Positions 35,174 through 49,437 of a DNA stretch of 64,000 bases are shown here, in pieces. Position 1 is the stretch's first letter, and every line of letters starts with the position of its first letter. Origin of the DNA: Silurus meridionalis (taxonomy: Eukaryota; Chordata; Actinopteri; Siluriformes; Siluridae); contig NC_060885.1 in NCBI RefSeq assembly GCF_014805685.1, positions 28,190,132 to 28,254,131 of the forward strand, given 5' to 3'. Position numbers and translations under genes: made by a program. The notes below the pieces were generated by a model, which saw only the letters and a list, made by a program, of their open reading frames with translations, had not been told where the DNA came from and ran no database searches.

Positions 35174-35672
35174 ATTCTCACGCACACACCCCTTTGGAAC
35201 TATTTGTAATTTACAGATCATTTATTTCACTTTAAGCATGTCTTCACTTTTGTTTCCTGTCTGTGGGAAATCGTTTCCTTTAAATTGTGACACAGTCTTG
35301 GGGATGTTCCGGAGGAAGTATAATCTCAGCCATCCATCATAACAGTTGTTTTTGGAATAATAAACAGATTTCAGTCTGTGTGACATGGACTTCTGACAGA
35401 CAGGTTGATGGGAAATATATTCTCTTATGTCTTTACATTTCTCGAGGACGTTCTGGTACTAAATGGAAATGTGTTTCAGTCTGAGCAGGTCAAAAACCAC
35501 AACAACTTGCTTTTATACTGCAGTTATAATGGATGGCAGGAGTCAAAAAAAGAGTTTTACTGACTCTGAAAAAAAAATGTTGACGATCGAGCCAGAGTAC
35601 AGTGCTCAAGCCAGTGCTCAACGTGTGCTCCAGGGCTGGGTAGAACTCTGGAGAAAGAAGAAAGAAACTACA

Positions 35673-35707
<35 letters not shown>

Positions 35708-35777
35708 CAAAAAATGTCATCCGTGTATCTAAGAAACACAAAAGTCAACAAGTCTTAGTTATTGAGAACAAATTCAG

Positions 35778-35779
<2 letters not shown>

Positions 35780-35842
<63 letters not shown>
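35780..35842. repeat. (AT)n microsatellite
   Basis: About 63 bp alternating AT, 220 bp upstream of the JAG2 promoter block. Confidence 0.95.
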
Positions 35843-35846
<4 letters not shown>

Positions 35847-36059
35847 TTATGCAATAAATATATAGTGAACATCTAATCAATAGGAGTATTTTTGATTATG
35901 ATAATGATGATTATTGTAAATATTATTATTGTTGTTGTAATACATAATGACACCTTAGTAATATTAAAAAACATGGAACTTGAATGGGTTTGCATTAATC
36001 CTCCCAGCTAAATAAATTGGTTTTAATTTAATCTCGTAATCACAAATCGTCTCCTTCAT

Positions 36060-36253
36060 GCTCGTCGCTGATTGGCTGCACAGAGACTCTGTTAAAGATC
36101 GGCAGGATGTGATTGGCTGGATGAGGTGTCGCTCAAACCCTCCTGTGCTGCGTGAGGGAGCGAACGAGCGCGCGCGTGTGCGTGCGGGAGAGTGTGCGCG
36201 CGCTGGTCACTACACCAACTTTTTTTTTTTCAACGACCCGCTTCTGGAGTGTG

Positions 36254-36298
<45 letters not shown>

Positions 36299-36472
36299 GC
36301 GCGCGTGTGTGCATGAGTGTGAGTGTGCGCGTGTGTTTTTTTCCACCCCAGGACTGGAGGCGCAGAGCGCGCGGCGGCGTGGCGGATGTTCTCATCTCTC
36401 AGGAGCGTCTTCTGTACCATGGAGAACCGCGTTCTGCTCTACGCGTCGTTACCGTGAAGCCTCAACGGAGTC
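36060..36472 (+). promoter_or_regulatory. jag2: JAG2 promoter / 5' UTR, CpG-rich
   Basis: GC- and CpG-rich stretch before the JAG2 ATG (36140-36220 and 36296-36400 are dense in CG). Two inverted CCAAT boxes (ATTGG) at 36071-36075 and 36112-36116, 41 bp apart, no clear TATA box. A GT run (36256-36294) interrupts it. The transcription start cannot be fixed from sequence. Confidence 0.6.
36386..36457 (+). other. Upstream ORF in JAG2 leader
   Basis: ATG at 36386, a second in-frame ATG at 36419 in a good context (tgtaccATGG), and TGA at 36455-36457, 15 bases before the JAG2 ATG. It would encode 23 (or 12) residues and is in another frame from the exon-1 start except for sharing the stop triplet position. 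It would reduce main-ORF translation if it lies in the mRNA. Confidence 0.5.
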
Positions 36473-36535
36473 ATGTGGAGCTGCACGGGCGCTTTCCTGC
36501 ACTCGGTTTGCATCGTTCTGACGTTTTGGTTTGAG
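36473..36535 (+). CDS. jag2: JAG2 exon 1: signal peptide
   Basis: ATG followed by a hydrophobic core ([14 protein letters not shown]), 21 codons ending at a codon boundary with donor gtgaga. An in-frame TGA at 36455-36457 excludes an upstream start. Cleavage is probably in exon 2 near WASG. Confidence 0.88.
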
Positions 36536-38391
36536 GTGAGAGACGATACTGAACCGTATTTCTGATCGCGAGCAGAAAAATGTAAATAATAAAAATGGTC
36601 AATGAGGACAAACTCATTATGACATTTTATCTGTATTTTTCCTCGGAGACTGAGTTTATTTATTCAAATAGAAATAGAAAATATTAGTATGATCTGATTC
36701 GATTTTTTTCTCTTATTAAAGCGATACCGATATTAGAGTTCACTGGTATATATAATATATAATTATAGGCATATCTGATTTAAGCAAACCCCAAGCCCCC
36801 GCCCCCACCGCAGGTTGAGCAACAAAAACAGCAAACACAGCAAAAAAAAAAAAAGTCAACTCTCAAAAGTTTTTATTTTGGAGAAAGACATTTTCTCTGC
36901 AATCTGATCAAAGCCATAAATAAAATTCAGGAAATCAGATTTTGTTCCTCCTGAATCTGATCAGAATCAGTTTAAAGTTGTGCAAGGGAAAATCAGACCA
37001 AACTTGAGATATTCCTCTACCTGAACATGGAGCTGCGTCCTGTACGATCAGGACACATTTTACTTACCGTATTAGATTTCATGTCTAACGTGCCTCACGT
37101 GTGAACGTGCCTCACATATGGCGCAGTGAATATGTCATGAATAAATGTCAAAACTTTATCTGATGCAGTGCTTCAGGTCAGCGTTGTCTCGGATACTGAT
37201 GCTCCTGTGATCGTTCGGTTTTCCTGCAGGTGTGCTGGGCGTCTGGTTACATGGAGCTGCGTGTGCTCAGCGTGGAGAACTGGAAAGGGGCGCTGGCGAG
37301 CGGCGAGTGCTGCGGCGGGGAAAGGGGGGCTAGGCAGGGCCAGGGCGTCGACTGCAGCGCTGTGGAGTGCAGCACGTATTTCAGGGCGTGTCTGAAGGAG
37401 TACCAGGTGGAGGTCATGACCTCGGGCCCATGCACCTATGGAACAGCGAGCTCGGCCATCTTAGGTGGCAACTCGTTTCAGCTTGAGGGAACTGGGAATA
37501 ACCGGAACAAAGGCAGCAACATCGGCACTTTAATCATTCCATTCCAGTTTGCCTGGCCGGTAAGTCTGTCTATTTTCCATCCATTCATCCATCCATCCAT
37601 CCATCCATCTATCCATCCCTCCATCCATCCATCTATTCCATCCATCCATCAATTCCATCTATTCATTCATCCATCCATCCATCTATCTATCTATTCCATC
37701 CATCCCTTCATCCATCCATCCATCCATCCATCCATTCATCCATCCATCCATCCATCCATCCATCTATCCATCCATCCATCCATCCATCCATCCATCCATC
37801 CATCCATCCATCCATCAATCTCTTTAGAAACTTTCTGTACTACAACAGAGATACCTAAAGTACACACATCCTTTACTCAAGTTGAAGTACAGATACGCAT
37901 GTTTTAAAAGACTGGTAAAAGTTGAAGTATTGACTACACTTTTTAACTCGAGTTAAAGTAAAGAAGTTTGGGCTCTGACATGTACTTAAGTTAAAAGTAG
38001 TCATTACTACCTGTTTCAGTGTCACACTGGTAACTGGACCTCACATGATATATTAATACAAAACGAATTTATAATTTTGTTACCCAATGAATGTATCCAG
38101 GCTGAACAACCATTATCTAGAACACAAGCAGAGAAAAGATGATGATGATCAGGAATGTCTCTGTTCTCAGTCCTGTCCTTATTGTTAGCTTTGTAAACTA
38201 GAATACGTCTGTGGTGTGTGAGAGCCAGGAAATTATACACGAGCGGTAGGTTAAAAAATCCATGCAATGAGAAATTGGTTGATAAGCTGCAAACGGTGTG
38301 CAATGGGAAGTGTATAGTACTTGTACTTGTACGTGTATAGTAGATGTACTTTCCATCTATGTATAACCTTATCTATCTATCTATCTATCTA

Positions 38392-38438
<47 letters not shown>

Positions 38439-39183
38439 GTCTGTCTGTCTGTCCGTCCGTCCGTCCATCCATCCATCTATGAGCACATTTTGGTTAGGAG
38501 CCTGCATATCATTTCTTGGGACTGCAATTGCCATGAACAGTTTAACAGTGGAGTGAAACTGTAATGATGGTAGTTTGGTGTGTAGTTTATTGGTGTGTAG
38601 TTTATTGGTGTGTAGTTTATGCTTGACACTGTCACCACTAACTTCCTTAATAGCGTTAAAGAACAATGTATTAGCTTATCTACACAGGAAAACTTCTTTT
38701 TTGACATTGAGGATCAGCTTTGAGGACATCATTATTATTATGATTATATAAAGAGGTAGTGAAGAGAGTCACAATTTGAGCCTCCTGTTGTCAAGTTTTT
38801 CATTGACATCTTTACCTCTGATAATGTATGTTTAGGGACTAATTTATGATACGAGCATTTTTAGTCAAACTGTTTATTTGTGTAAAGCTGCTTTGGGAAA
38901 ATGTCTTTTATTGTAAGCCCTATAGAAATTAAACTGAATTTAAATGAAATTAATATTTAAAAAAAACATTACATAATCTGTGTGTAAAATTTAATTAAAC
39001 AAAAAATTAAGAAAAAAGTTATAGGTCATAATGACTCAAAAAGTAGAAAGAATTGGAATGACAGGAAGTGATGTATTAATGACTGCAGATTTATTTATTC
39101 GTGTGATTTATTTTACGAAAAAAGTATTACATTTGGGTCTATTTTCAAAATTCAGCCCGTGTCCCAACACGCACCCAAACACA

Positions 39184-39230
<47 letters not shown>

Positions 39231-39306
39231 GGAAACCCCTGATATAGATCCCGATAAAGGTAGAGCAAACTGAGCGCAGACATTTCTTTGGCACGAAATC
39301 TTTGAG

Positions 39307-39352
<46 letters not shown>

Positions 39353-39364
39353 GTTTCTCTATTA

Positions 39365-39413
<49 letters not shown>

Positions 39414-39456
39414 TCTCTCTCTCTCTCTCTCGCTCTCTCTCTTTTTGTTTCTCTAT

Positions 39457-39503
<47 letters not shown>

Positions 39504-40359
39504 ATGCTTTCTGTCCCCCTTTTTTTATGTGTGAATCATTAGCTTTCGCTTTCAACGCTTAAACTCAATCATCACCAGCTCAGACACCTTACTGCTGTTT
39601 CACTGGTTTCTCTGAAACGGGACTCTCAGCTAGTGGGGAATGGCTGTGTTTCGGTGCAGACGTTCACTAGGGTTTCGTGTACGTAAGAATTAAAGCATGG
39701 ATGTGCAAAAAAACATGTCTATTGCAGTTAAACTTCCCTCCAGTTGGTGGTGTACAAGTTTGCATGTGGCAGAAAACCGATAGAGAAATGACTGAGTAAA
39801 ATTTTAAATATGAAGCTTTATAGAATTAAATCAGTCAGATTTTATACGCGTCATGTTCATGATTAGTCTCGGTTATTATGTTACAATACTATAATTCACA
39901 TAAAAACACCACACCATTATCTTATTTAACAGATCAGTTAAGAAGTTAGCATAGCTTGCATTTGTTACGTCTTCTCATAACCAGGTTAAATGAACACACG
40001 CTATGAAATAAAGTAAATAAACTATTGGCAATAATTGAATACATATTCATGGACAAAAATATATTAATACGTAAATCAGTGATTCTAATTCAGGCCTTGG
40101 GGAAAACTGACTGTGTCTACTCACTCTGTATCGGAAATAAGATTAGTTTTGTGCATGCATAAAACGCTAGCGTTAGCGTAGCGCTATGGATTTTTTTTTT
40201 TTTCGTTTTATGTCAAGCTTCAATAATTTCTCTTAAAAGAAGAAAATCCTGACAATTGCACATATCGAGGGAGTAAATGAATGAAGGATAAAAGGAATGA
40301 AGACATTTGTTAAAGTATGCTGAAATAAGCAGAACAGTAGAAAATTAAATATTAAATAT

Positions 40360-40402
<43 letters not shown>

Positions 40403-40556
40403 ATTTACACAGTATCTGTATTACCCAAACTATTTAATTCAGAATTTCTATTTATTTAATTTAATAAATAAATAAATTTATTTTTAATTTGTTCCAATTA
40501 AATCGATTACTCAGTTTAATCAATATAATAAAAATGTATATTGCAATAATTTGATT

Positions 40557-40621
<65 letters not shown>

Positions 40622-43600
40622 AATATTCTTGTAAATGTTTTAAAGTAATTATGGTGTTTTAAATTAAATAAATCATCAGGACATCAAACAAAACATTTCT
40701 TTTTTTCCACACGGACTGTTTTAATTTCCTGATGTGTGCATCATGGTGGATTGTGGTGCTTGATTTAAGACTTGGTGCATCAGTAAAACAAATATTTAGT
40801 GATAAAAATAAATTTTTTGGTGTTTATTCTTTTTTTTTATAAATGAGTAAAGAAAGGACGTAAATAAATGTGTGTTGCGTATAAATGCTTTAATTTCGCT
40901 TCTTTTATAGTTATTTATTTACGTTTTATAAAAAATGGTCAATCAGAAATTGCGTGCTGCATTATTCATAGAATCAAAATAACATCAGTGACGTTAAAAT
41001 GAATTTGCGTTCATGTGTAATTAATGCGTAAATATATGCAGTATATATAAATATTTTATAAATATATAATGTCTTGTTATTTATTTATCCAACATAATTT
41101 TTTTAGCAGCTGTACTGAAAGTAAAATGATTTATTCAGAGTAATTATTTATTCTGAGTCAGTCAAAAGGTAAATCAGTATCTGCTCGGGGAAAGTTGTGT
41201 ATTCAGAGTCGTGTTACTCTCACACTTCTGTTAATTTACTTAGCTCTCTGTTCAGATGACCACAATCACCAGTGTTTAGTTCACTCTGGAGAAGAAACGT
41301 CTGAGACGGGTTATTGTCTTCAAATTTAAACACAAACACTCGCCTTTAAAATTAAAGGAGCATGTAATACGATGTGGCATGAAAAAAGCAAGAGACAATT
41401 AAATATAAAACCCAATATACTCCACTTTTTTAATCAAAATCTGAGTAGTGTTTGTAACTCACTTGCTTCTTACACAGCTCTCATGCAACTGTGACGCAGC
41501 TCTCACATAATTCAAATTGCTCTTACGTAACTTTAACAGCTCTTGCATAACTCTCACATAACCCTCGTGTAGCTCTCATGTAACTCTCATCTAACCCTCA
41601 CACAACTCTCACATCACTCTTGCATCACTTTCAAGTAACCCCCAGGCAACTCTCACATAACTCGTATAACTCTGATATAACTCTCGTGCAACTCTCACAT
41701 AACTCATATAACTATCATCTAACTCTGATAGAACTTTCATGTAACTCTCATGTATCTTTCACACAACTCTCACATAACTTTCACGTAACTCTCAAACAGC
41801 TCTCACGTATCTATCACACAACTCTCACATAACACCCACGTAACCCTCAAGCAGCTCCCACACAACTCTCATGTAACCCTTACACAGCGCTCACGTAGCT
41901 CTAATTCAACTCTCATGTAACTCTTATGGAACCCTCAAACAGCTCTAACACAACCCTTATATAACTCAAATTCAGCTATCACATACCTCTCACGCAGCTC
42001 TCACATAACCCTCACATAACTCTCACTTAACTCTAATTCAACTCTCACATAACCCTCACATAACTCTCATACAGCTCTCACGTAACTCTCACGTAACCCT
42101 GCCGTAACTTTCATACAGCTCTCACGTAACTCTCACGTAACCCTGCCGTAACTCTCATACAGCTCTCACGTAACTCTCACATAAACCTAATGTAACTCTC
42201 ATGCAGCTCTCACGTACCTCCCACATAACCCTCATGTAACTCTCATACAGCTCTCACCTAACTCTCACATAACCTCAAGTAACTCTCACGCAGCTTTCAC
42301 GTCACTCTCACATAACCCTCACGTAACTTTCATTTAGCTCTCACATAACTTTTACATGACCCTCATGTAACTCTCACGCAGCTCTCATGTACTGTGAGGA
42401 AAATAAGTATTTGAACACCCTGCTATTTTGCAAGTTCTCCCACTTAGAAATCCTGTAGGGGTCTGAAATTGTCATCGTAGGTGCATGTCCACTGTGAGAG
42501 ACATAATCTAAAAAAAAATCCAGAAATCACAATATATGATTTTTTAACTATTTGTTTGTATAAAAAATTTGAGCTGTCCAAAGACACTAGAGACAAAATT
42601 GTACACCTCCACAAGGCTGGAAAGGGCTACGGGGAAATTGCCAAGCAGCTTGGTGAAAAAAGGTCCAATGTTGGAGCAATCATTAGAAAATGGAAGAAGC
42701 TAAACATGACTGTCAATCTCCCTCGGACTGGGGCTCCATGCAAGATCTCACCTTGTGGGGTCTCAGTGATCCTAAGGAAGGTTAGAAATCAGCCCAGAAC
42801 TACACGGGAGGAGCTGGTCAATGACCTGAAAAGAGCTGGGACCACCGTTTCCAAGGTTACTGTTGGTAATAAACTAAGACATCATGGTTTGAAATCATGC
42901 ATGGCACGGAAGGTTTCCCTGCTTAAACCAGCACATGTCCAGGCACGTCTTAAGTTTGCCAATGACCATTTGGATGATCCAGAGGAGTCATGGGAGAAAG
43001 TCATGTGGTCAGATGAGACCAAAATAGAACTTGGGTCATAATTCCACTAAACATGTTTGGAGGTAGAAGAATGATGAGGACCATCCCAAGAACACCATCC
43101 CTACTGTGAAGCATGGGGGTGGTAGCATCATGCTTTGGGGGTGTTTTTCTGCACATTGGACAGGGCGACTGCACTGTATTAAGAAGAGGATGACCGGGGC
43201 CATGTATTGCGAGATTTTGGGAAACAACCTCCTTCCCTCAGTTAGAGCATTGAAGATGGGTCGAGGGTGGGTCTTCCAACATGACAATGACTCGAGGCAC
43301 ACAGCCAGGATAACCAAGGAGTGGCTCTGTAAGAAGCATATCAAGGTTCTGCCGTGGCCTAGCCAGTCTCCAGAGCTTAACCCAATAAAGAATCTTTGGA
43401 GGGAGCTCAAACTCCGTGTTTCTCAGAGACAGGCCAGAAACCTGACTGATCTAGAGAAGATCTGTGTGGAGGAGTGGGCCAAAATCCCTCCTGCAGTGTG
43501 TGCAAACCTGGTGAAAAACTACAGGAAACATTTGACCTCTGTAATTGCAAACAAAGGCTACTGTACCAAATATTAACATTGACTTTCTCAGGTGTTCAAA

Positions 43601-44657
43601 TACTTATTTGCAGCTGTATCATACAAATAAATAGTTAAAAAAATCATACATTGTGATTTCTGGATTTTTTTTTTTTTTTAGATTATGTCTCTCACAGTGG
43701 ACATGCACCTACGATGACAATTTCAGACCCCTCCATGATTTCTAAGTGGGAGAACTTGCAAAATAGCAGGATGTTCAAATACTTATTTTCCTCACTGTAA
43801 CTCTCACATAACTCTAAGTCAACTCACACATAACCCTCACGTAACTCTCACACTACTATCACATAACTCTCACATAACCTTCACGTAACTCTCACGCAGC
43901 TCCCACATAACTCTCACATAACATGAGAGTTATGTGAGTTAAATGAGAGTTACAGTACATGTTGGTTATGTGAGAGTTACATGAGGGTTATGTGAGAGTT
44001 ATGTGAGAGCTGCGTGAGAGTTACGTGAAGGTTATGTGAGAGTTATGTGAGAGCTGCGTGAGAGTTACGTGAGGGTTATGTGAGAGTTATGTAAGAGCTG
44101 CGTGAGGGTTACTTGAGGGTTATGTGAGTTATGTGAGAGCTGCGTGAGAGTTCGAGAGGGTTATGTGAGAGCTGCGTGAGAGTTACGTGAGGGTTATGTG
44201 AGTTATGTGAGAGCTGCATGAGAGTTCGAGAGGGTTATGTGAGAGTTATGTGAGAGCTGCGTGAGAGTTACGTGAGGGTTATGTGAGAGTTATGTGAGAG
44301 CTGCGTGAGAGTTACGTGAGGGGTAACTCTCATGCAGCTTTCATGTAAGTCTCATGTAACTCTCACACAACTCTCACAATCCTCACATAACCCACATGCA
44401 ACCCGTTACGAAACTCTCATGTAAATTTCTCTTCATGGGTTTTTTTCACTCTGCATTTATAGAGTAGGAATGTGAGGAAGATGAAGTGAAACCAGTACCA
44501 AGTAAAGAATCATTTAGCTGAACCTTAAAGCTCATTGCAAATCAGAGTTTATCAAAACTGATGGCAGGAGAGCGATTACAGCAAATAGAAGCAACAGAGT
44601 GATAACCTGGAATTATGATAAGAGAATTCTGAAGATAGGACAATGTTTGGCACGCGC

Positions 44658-44706
<49 letters not shown>

Positions 44707-44760
44707 CGAAGCGAGACTTGACATGTTTACACTGATATATGGGAAAAGAAGAGAGAGTGA

Positions 44761-44798
<38 letters not shown>

Positions 44799-45242
44799 CA
44801 TGTTTTTTACTGGATTATTAGAAAAAAAAACCCTGCATAAATGGTGTAAATACATTGCCTCGATCTGAGCTAAGAGCGGAGCAGTGTCGTAAATTGAATC
44901 CCATCAGAATCGCAGCAATAACGCGCAGGTTTTCATCATCACCATCATTCTTCCCTCACACTTCATGACTGTCATTAAACCTCAGCATAAATTTCAAACC
45001 ACTGCTTGTAACTTTGACCGCAAAAATAAACACACAATGGGAACATAAAAAACGCGTTAATCAGCATGGTGACGTTTAAAGGATACGCTGATGAAAGAAG
45101 GGAGAAGAGTAACGATGTCTTTACCGAGGGCGCCGATACTTTTAGATCCAACCAAGTGTAATTCTATTTTTTTTTCATCATTTCAGCTTCGGGGTCAGTG
45201 TTGAATTTTATGAGATAATTTGAACATGTCATGGCACACACA

Positions 45243-45298
<56 letters not shown>

Positions 45299-46088
45299 GG
45301 GTGTAACGTTGCACCTAAAATGCCTGCTTGGTTAAAATAATATATATTTCTTTATATTTCATAAAAATAAATCAGAATTAATGCATTAATCATTTTTTTA
45401 TTATATTGATTAAAATAATAATAAAAAAATAGTAAGCAATTAAATTGGCGCAAATTAGATACATTAAATAAAATTAAATAAATAGAAAAAATTTATTAAA
45501 TAGATTAGATTTTTTGTCAGACCCCATTTGGGTAAAACAGATGTGTTTATAAGTGTTTGTGTGTTTTACATTGAATATTAAATTTTCTAAAGATATGATC
45601 TACTTAACTGTTCTACTTATTTTAGAATACTTTAACAAATGCTTTTCTTTCATTCATTCAAAATGTGCAATTGTCATGATTTTCTTCTTTTTAGAGAAAT
45701 TCTTGAAGCAGGATATAAAACACAAAAGAATTCATAGCACTAGCACTTCTTGGTTAGCGGCTAATGCTAGCACTATGATTTCTTTAGTGTTTTCATGCAT
45801 GCGCAAAACAAATTTTATTGCCAGTACAGAGTGAGTACCTGCAGTGGCACTGCGTTAACTCTGGTTTCTTTTAATACCCCTGGCATTGTTTTGTATGTTT
45901 TCAAGTTTAATAATAAAAACATGCAATAAGCGCGAGGCAAAGACTAAACAAACTTGCTGTCCGCCACTTAATATGTTCCTCAGGGAACTCAGATTTTAAC
46001 TCTGTTCTGGACTGCATTCAGTACACATGTGCACCCAACCGAAAGCCCTGTACTGAAAAATTCCGTTACGAATACATGTACCATTACA

Positions 46089-46133
<45 letters not shown>

Positions 46134-48778
46134 ACACACGCATGCACATCCTGCATGTGAGCATGTGGCTTGACATCATTGATTCAGTGCTGGACAGATG
46201 CCTCTTGATGACAGTACTGAAGCAGTGACTCCAAATCGAATTTGCTTTGATCTCTGTCAGGTGTGTGCCCACTTGTGCGTGTGGGAGTTTATGTGTGAGA
46301 TTGATTTATTGCCGTCTTTTTTCAAGATAATCAGCAAAAGAATTGCAATGGTTGTGTGGCAGATTGTGTCTCATGACCTCACAGACACAGGTCTCTGCAA
46401 GTAAATCAGGAGAAACCACATAAGTTATAACAACTCAAACCCATGCTCATGGTGAGAATCAACACTAGATAACTGTATTATATTAGATTCCTGATCAGCA
46501 GTGTTGACTGCACCCCAGGCTTTCTCACCCTTAACCTGTAACTGGACTCCTCATAAATACTTGACTCCTGACCCTACACCAGTTCCTAACTCCTCACTAG
46601 TACTTGATCCCTCATCAGTACTTGACTCCCCTCCGTACACCAGTACTTGTCTTCTCACTAGCAGTTTACTTCTCTCCTTACACCAGTACTTGACTCCTCA
46701 CCAGCACTTGACTCCTCTCCTTACATCAATACTTGACTCCTCGACCAACATCAGTACTTGACTTCTTACACTACTTCAGTATTTGACTCCTCGCCTACAA
46801 CAGTAGCTGAATCTTAAACCTTTACCAATACCTGTCTCCTCACCCTACACTCTTACTTGACTCCTCACCAGTACTTGACTACTTACCACCAGAGATGGCA
46901 AAAGTACACATCTATTACACACATGTGGTTCTATTACAAAGTTAAAGTATTCATTACTGCTACCTATTTTACTGTCATGCTGGTAACTGGACCTTATGTC
47001 ATATTAATATATTAATACAAAAGAATTTCACATTTTGTTACCTAATGAATGTATCCAGGCTGAACATCTTTCATAGAGAACACAAGCAGAGAAAAGAAGA
47101 TGATGATCAGGTGATGAGGAATGTCTCTGCCTTGTTCATTGTTAGCTTCGTAAACTAGCCTACGTCTGTAGTGTGTGAGAGCTTCATTCCCCACTGTGGG
47201 ACGAATAAAGGTATATCTTATCTTATTTTATCTTATTTTATCTTATCTTATATTATCTAATCTTATCTAATCTTATCTTATCTTATCTTATCTTATCTTA
47301 TCTTATCTTATCTTATCTTATCTTATCTTATCTTATCTTATGTCACCAAATCGATTAAAACTGAAGTAATGAGCCTGGTTTGGAAATGTAAGAAGTAGAA
47401 AGTACAGATATTTGTGTAAAAAAATTAATGAGTGAAAGTAAAAAGTTGCCCAAGTAATAAATAAAGTAATGTAAAGTACTAATACAAGAGAAATCTACTT
47501 AAGTATAGTCTTCCCATCTCTGCCCAGAAGAGTTATTATAACCAAATCTTATGGTCAGGTGTCTACAAACTTTTTGCCATATAGTGCAGATATAAGACTT
47601 GAAGTAGGAGTGTCAGAAGTTCATCACCACATGAACAACTCATGTTGTTATCATGAAGAGAACGAACTTCTACTGGTTGAGGAGGTTTGATCCCGGGGCT
47701 GTGGGTGTGTGTAAACATTTTCAGAACATTTTAAGGGTCTTTGTCTTCCTCCCGCTGTGGTGGTGTGAGTTAAACGGAGAATCAGCGAGGCGTGTCTGAG
47801 CCATGGTTTAAGAGAGAGTAAGAAAGACACGAGCGGCAAAAGGAAAACACAAATTCCGGGAAAAAGACAAACTGGTGTGTGTTTGTGTGTGTGTGTGTGT
47901 TTTTCCATTTATTTTTACTGTTTCTGTTTCTGTTTGGAGTAATGTTTTGCAAAGTATCACCATCACATCACATCACACAGAATTCTTTTATAAAATATTA
48001 ACATTATTTTATTTATTATTTAAACAAGCAGACATTTTATTTAAAATTGTTTGAAAAGTGTAAAATATTAATGTTAATAATAATAAATGCTAATAAAAAA
48101 AAACGTCAAACATATAATTGTTCAAAACATACAAATAAAACATTTTATGTTTACGAAGTGAACCCTGACATAAAAACCAACGTATGTACTAAACCATGAA
48201 TTTTGTATACCATTACACCCCTACCCCACACGCTGATCAGTGAGAGTGCTGGGATGAGCATATCTCTCGCCCTGTGAGGTGCCTCACTCTTGCTAGCAGT
48301 CGACGGAGCAAATTTGTCTTCGTGTTAGTGTGTATTTTGTTTGTTTCAAATGGTTTCAAACAGCAATTTTAGTTATAAAAGCATGTCTTAAAAGCGCCCA
48401 AGTATGTCTCTTGCTGGTAGTGAAAAAAAGAAGAGGAAAGCCATCAGCAGAAAACGAAAATTATAAATCAGCGTGAAGCAGGAAAGACTGTCCCAGTCAT
48501 AGTATCATCTTCGACTTACGATATTTTTGACTTACGATGGAGTCATCGTAACGTATCTCCATCGTAAGTAGAAGACTACCTGTGTGTAGACATCACTTGA
48601 ATCACTTCCTGCTTTCCAAGATGGCGGTTCCTATAACCGTGTTTAGTTAAATAATTCATGTTTACAGATTACAGTGTGGACAGACACCTGAAGCTTGCTG
48701 TTCCGATATTAAGAACCCGACCTCCTTTTCTCTTGCTCACATTCACATTTAGACAAAACTCACACTCACACACTCACA

Positions 48779-48841
<63 letters not shown>

Positions 48842-49074
48842 TCACTCACTCACTCACTCTCTCATTTACTCACTCACTCACTTTCTTACTCACTCACTCA
48901 CTGACACATGCTGTTTCTCAGCGATCATCTGGTTTATTACTGAGCTAATCAGTCACCATAGCGTGGGAAGCAGCTTATTCTCATATTCACACTGTTATGA
49001 TTCACACATACACACACACACACAGACACACACACTACACTACACTGTTTGCATATGGGTCTGCATGTGCCTTC

Positions 49075-49158
<84 letters not shown>

Positions 49159-49217
49159 ACTTGCTTGATATGGCTTGGTGAGAACCTAAATGTGGTTCTC
49201 AGGACAATATTATTCAA

Positions 49218-49285
<68 letters not shown>

Positions 49286-49387
49286 CTGACTTTTTTCTTT
49301 TTCTCATTTTTACCCTTCTAGAGAGCGTACACACTGATCCTTGAGGCATGGGACTGGGACAACAGCACTGTCATTGCTGACAGTAAG

Positions 49388-49437
<50 letters not shown>

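Larger units (their letters stand above)
37560..49321. other. jag2: JAG2 intron 2 (11.8 kb)
   Basis: Contains tetranucleotide repeats, hAT-like elements, the inverted satellite with a Tc1, and many microsatellites. 39550-40360, 40620-41470 and 44810-45230 are AT-rich with nothing recognised. Confidence 0.75.

Noticed and set aside
37566..37907. Long open frame running on from JAG2 exon 2 ([10 protein letters not shown]...)
   Set aside because: Translation of the ATCC repeat past a perfect gtaagt donor.
41620..41832. 70-residue frame (QLSHNSYN repeats)
   Set aside because: Translation of the CTCTCACATAA satellite.
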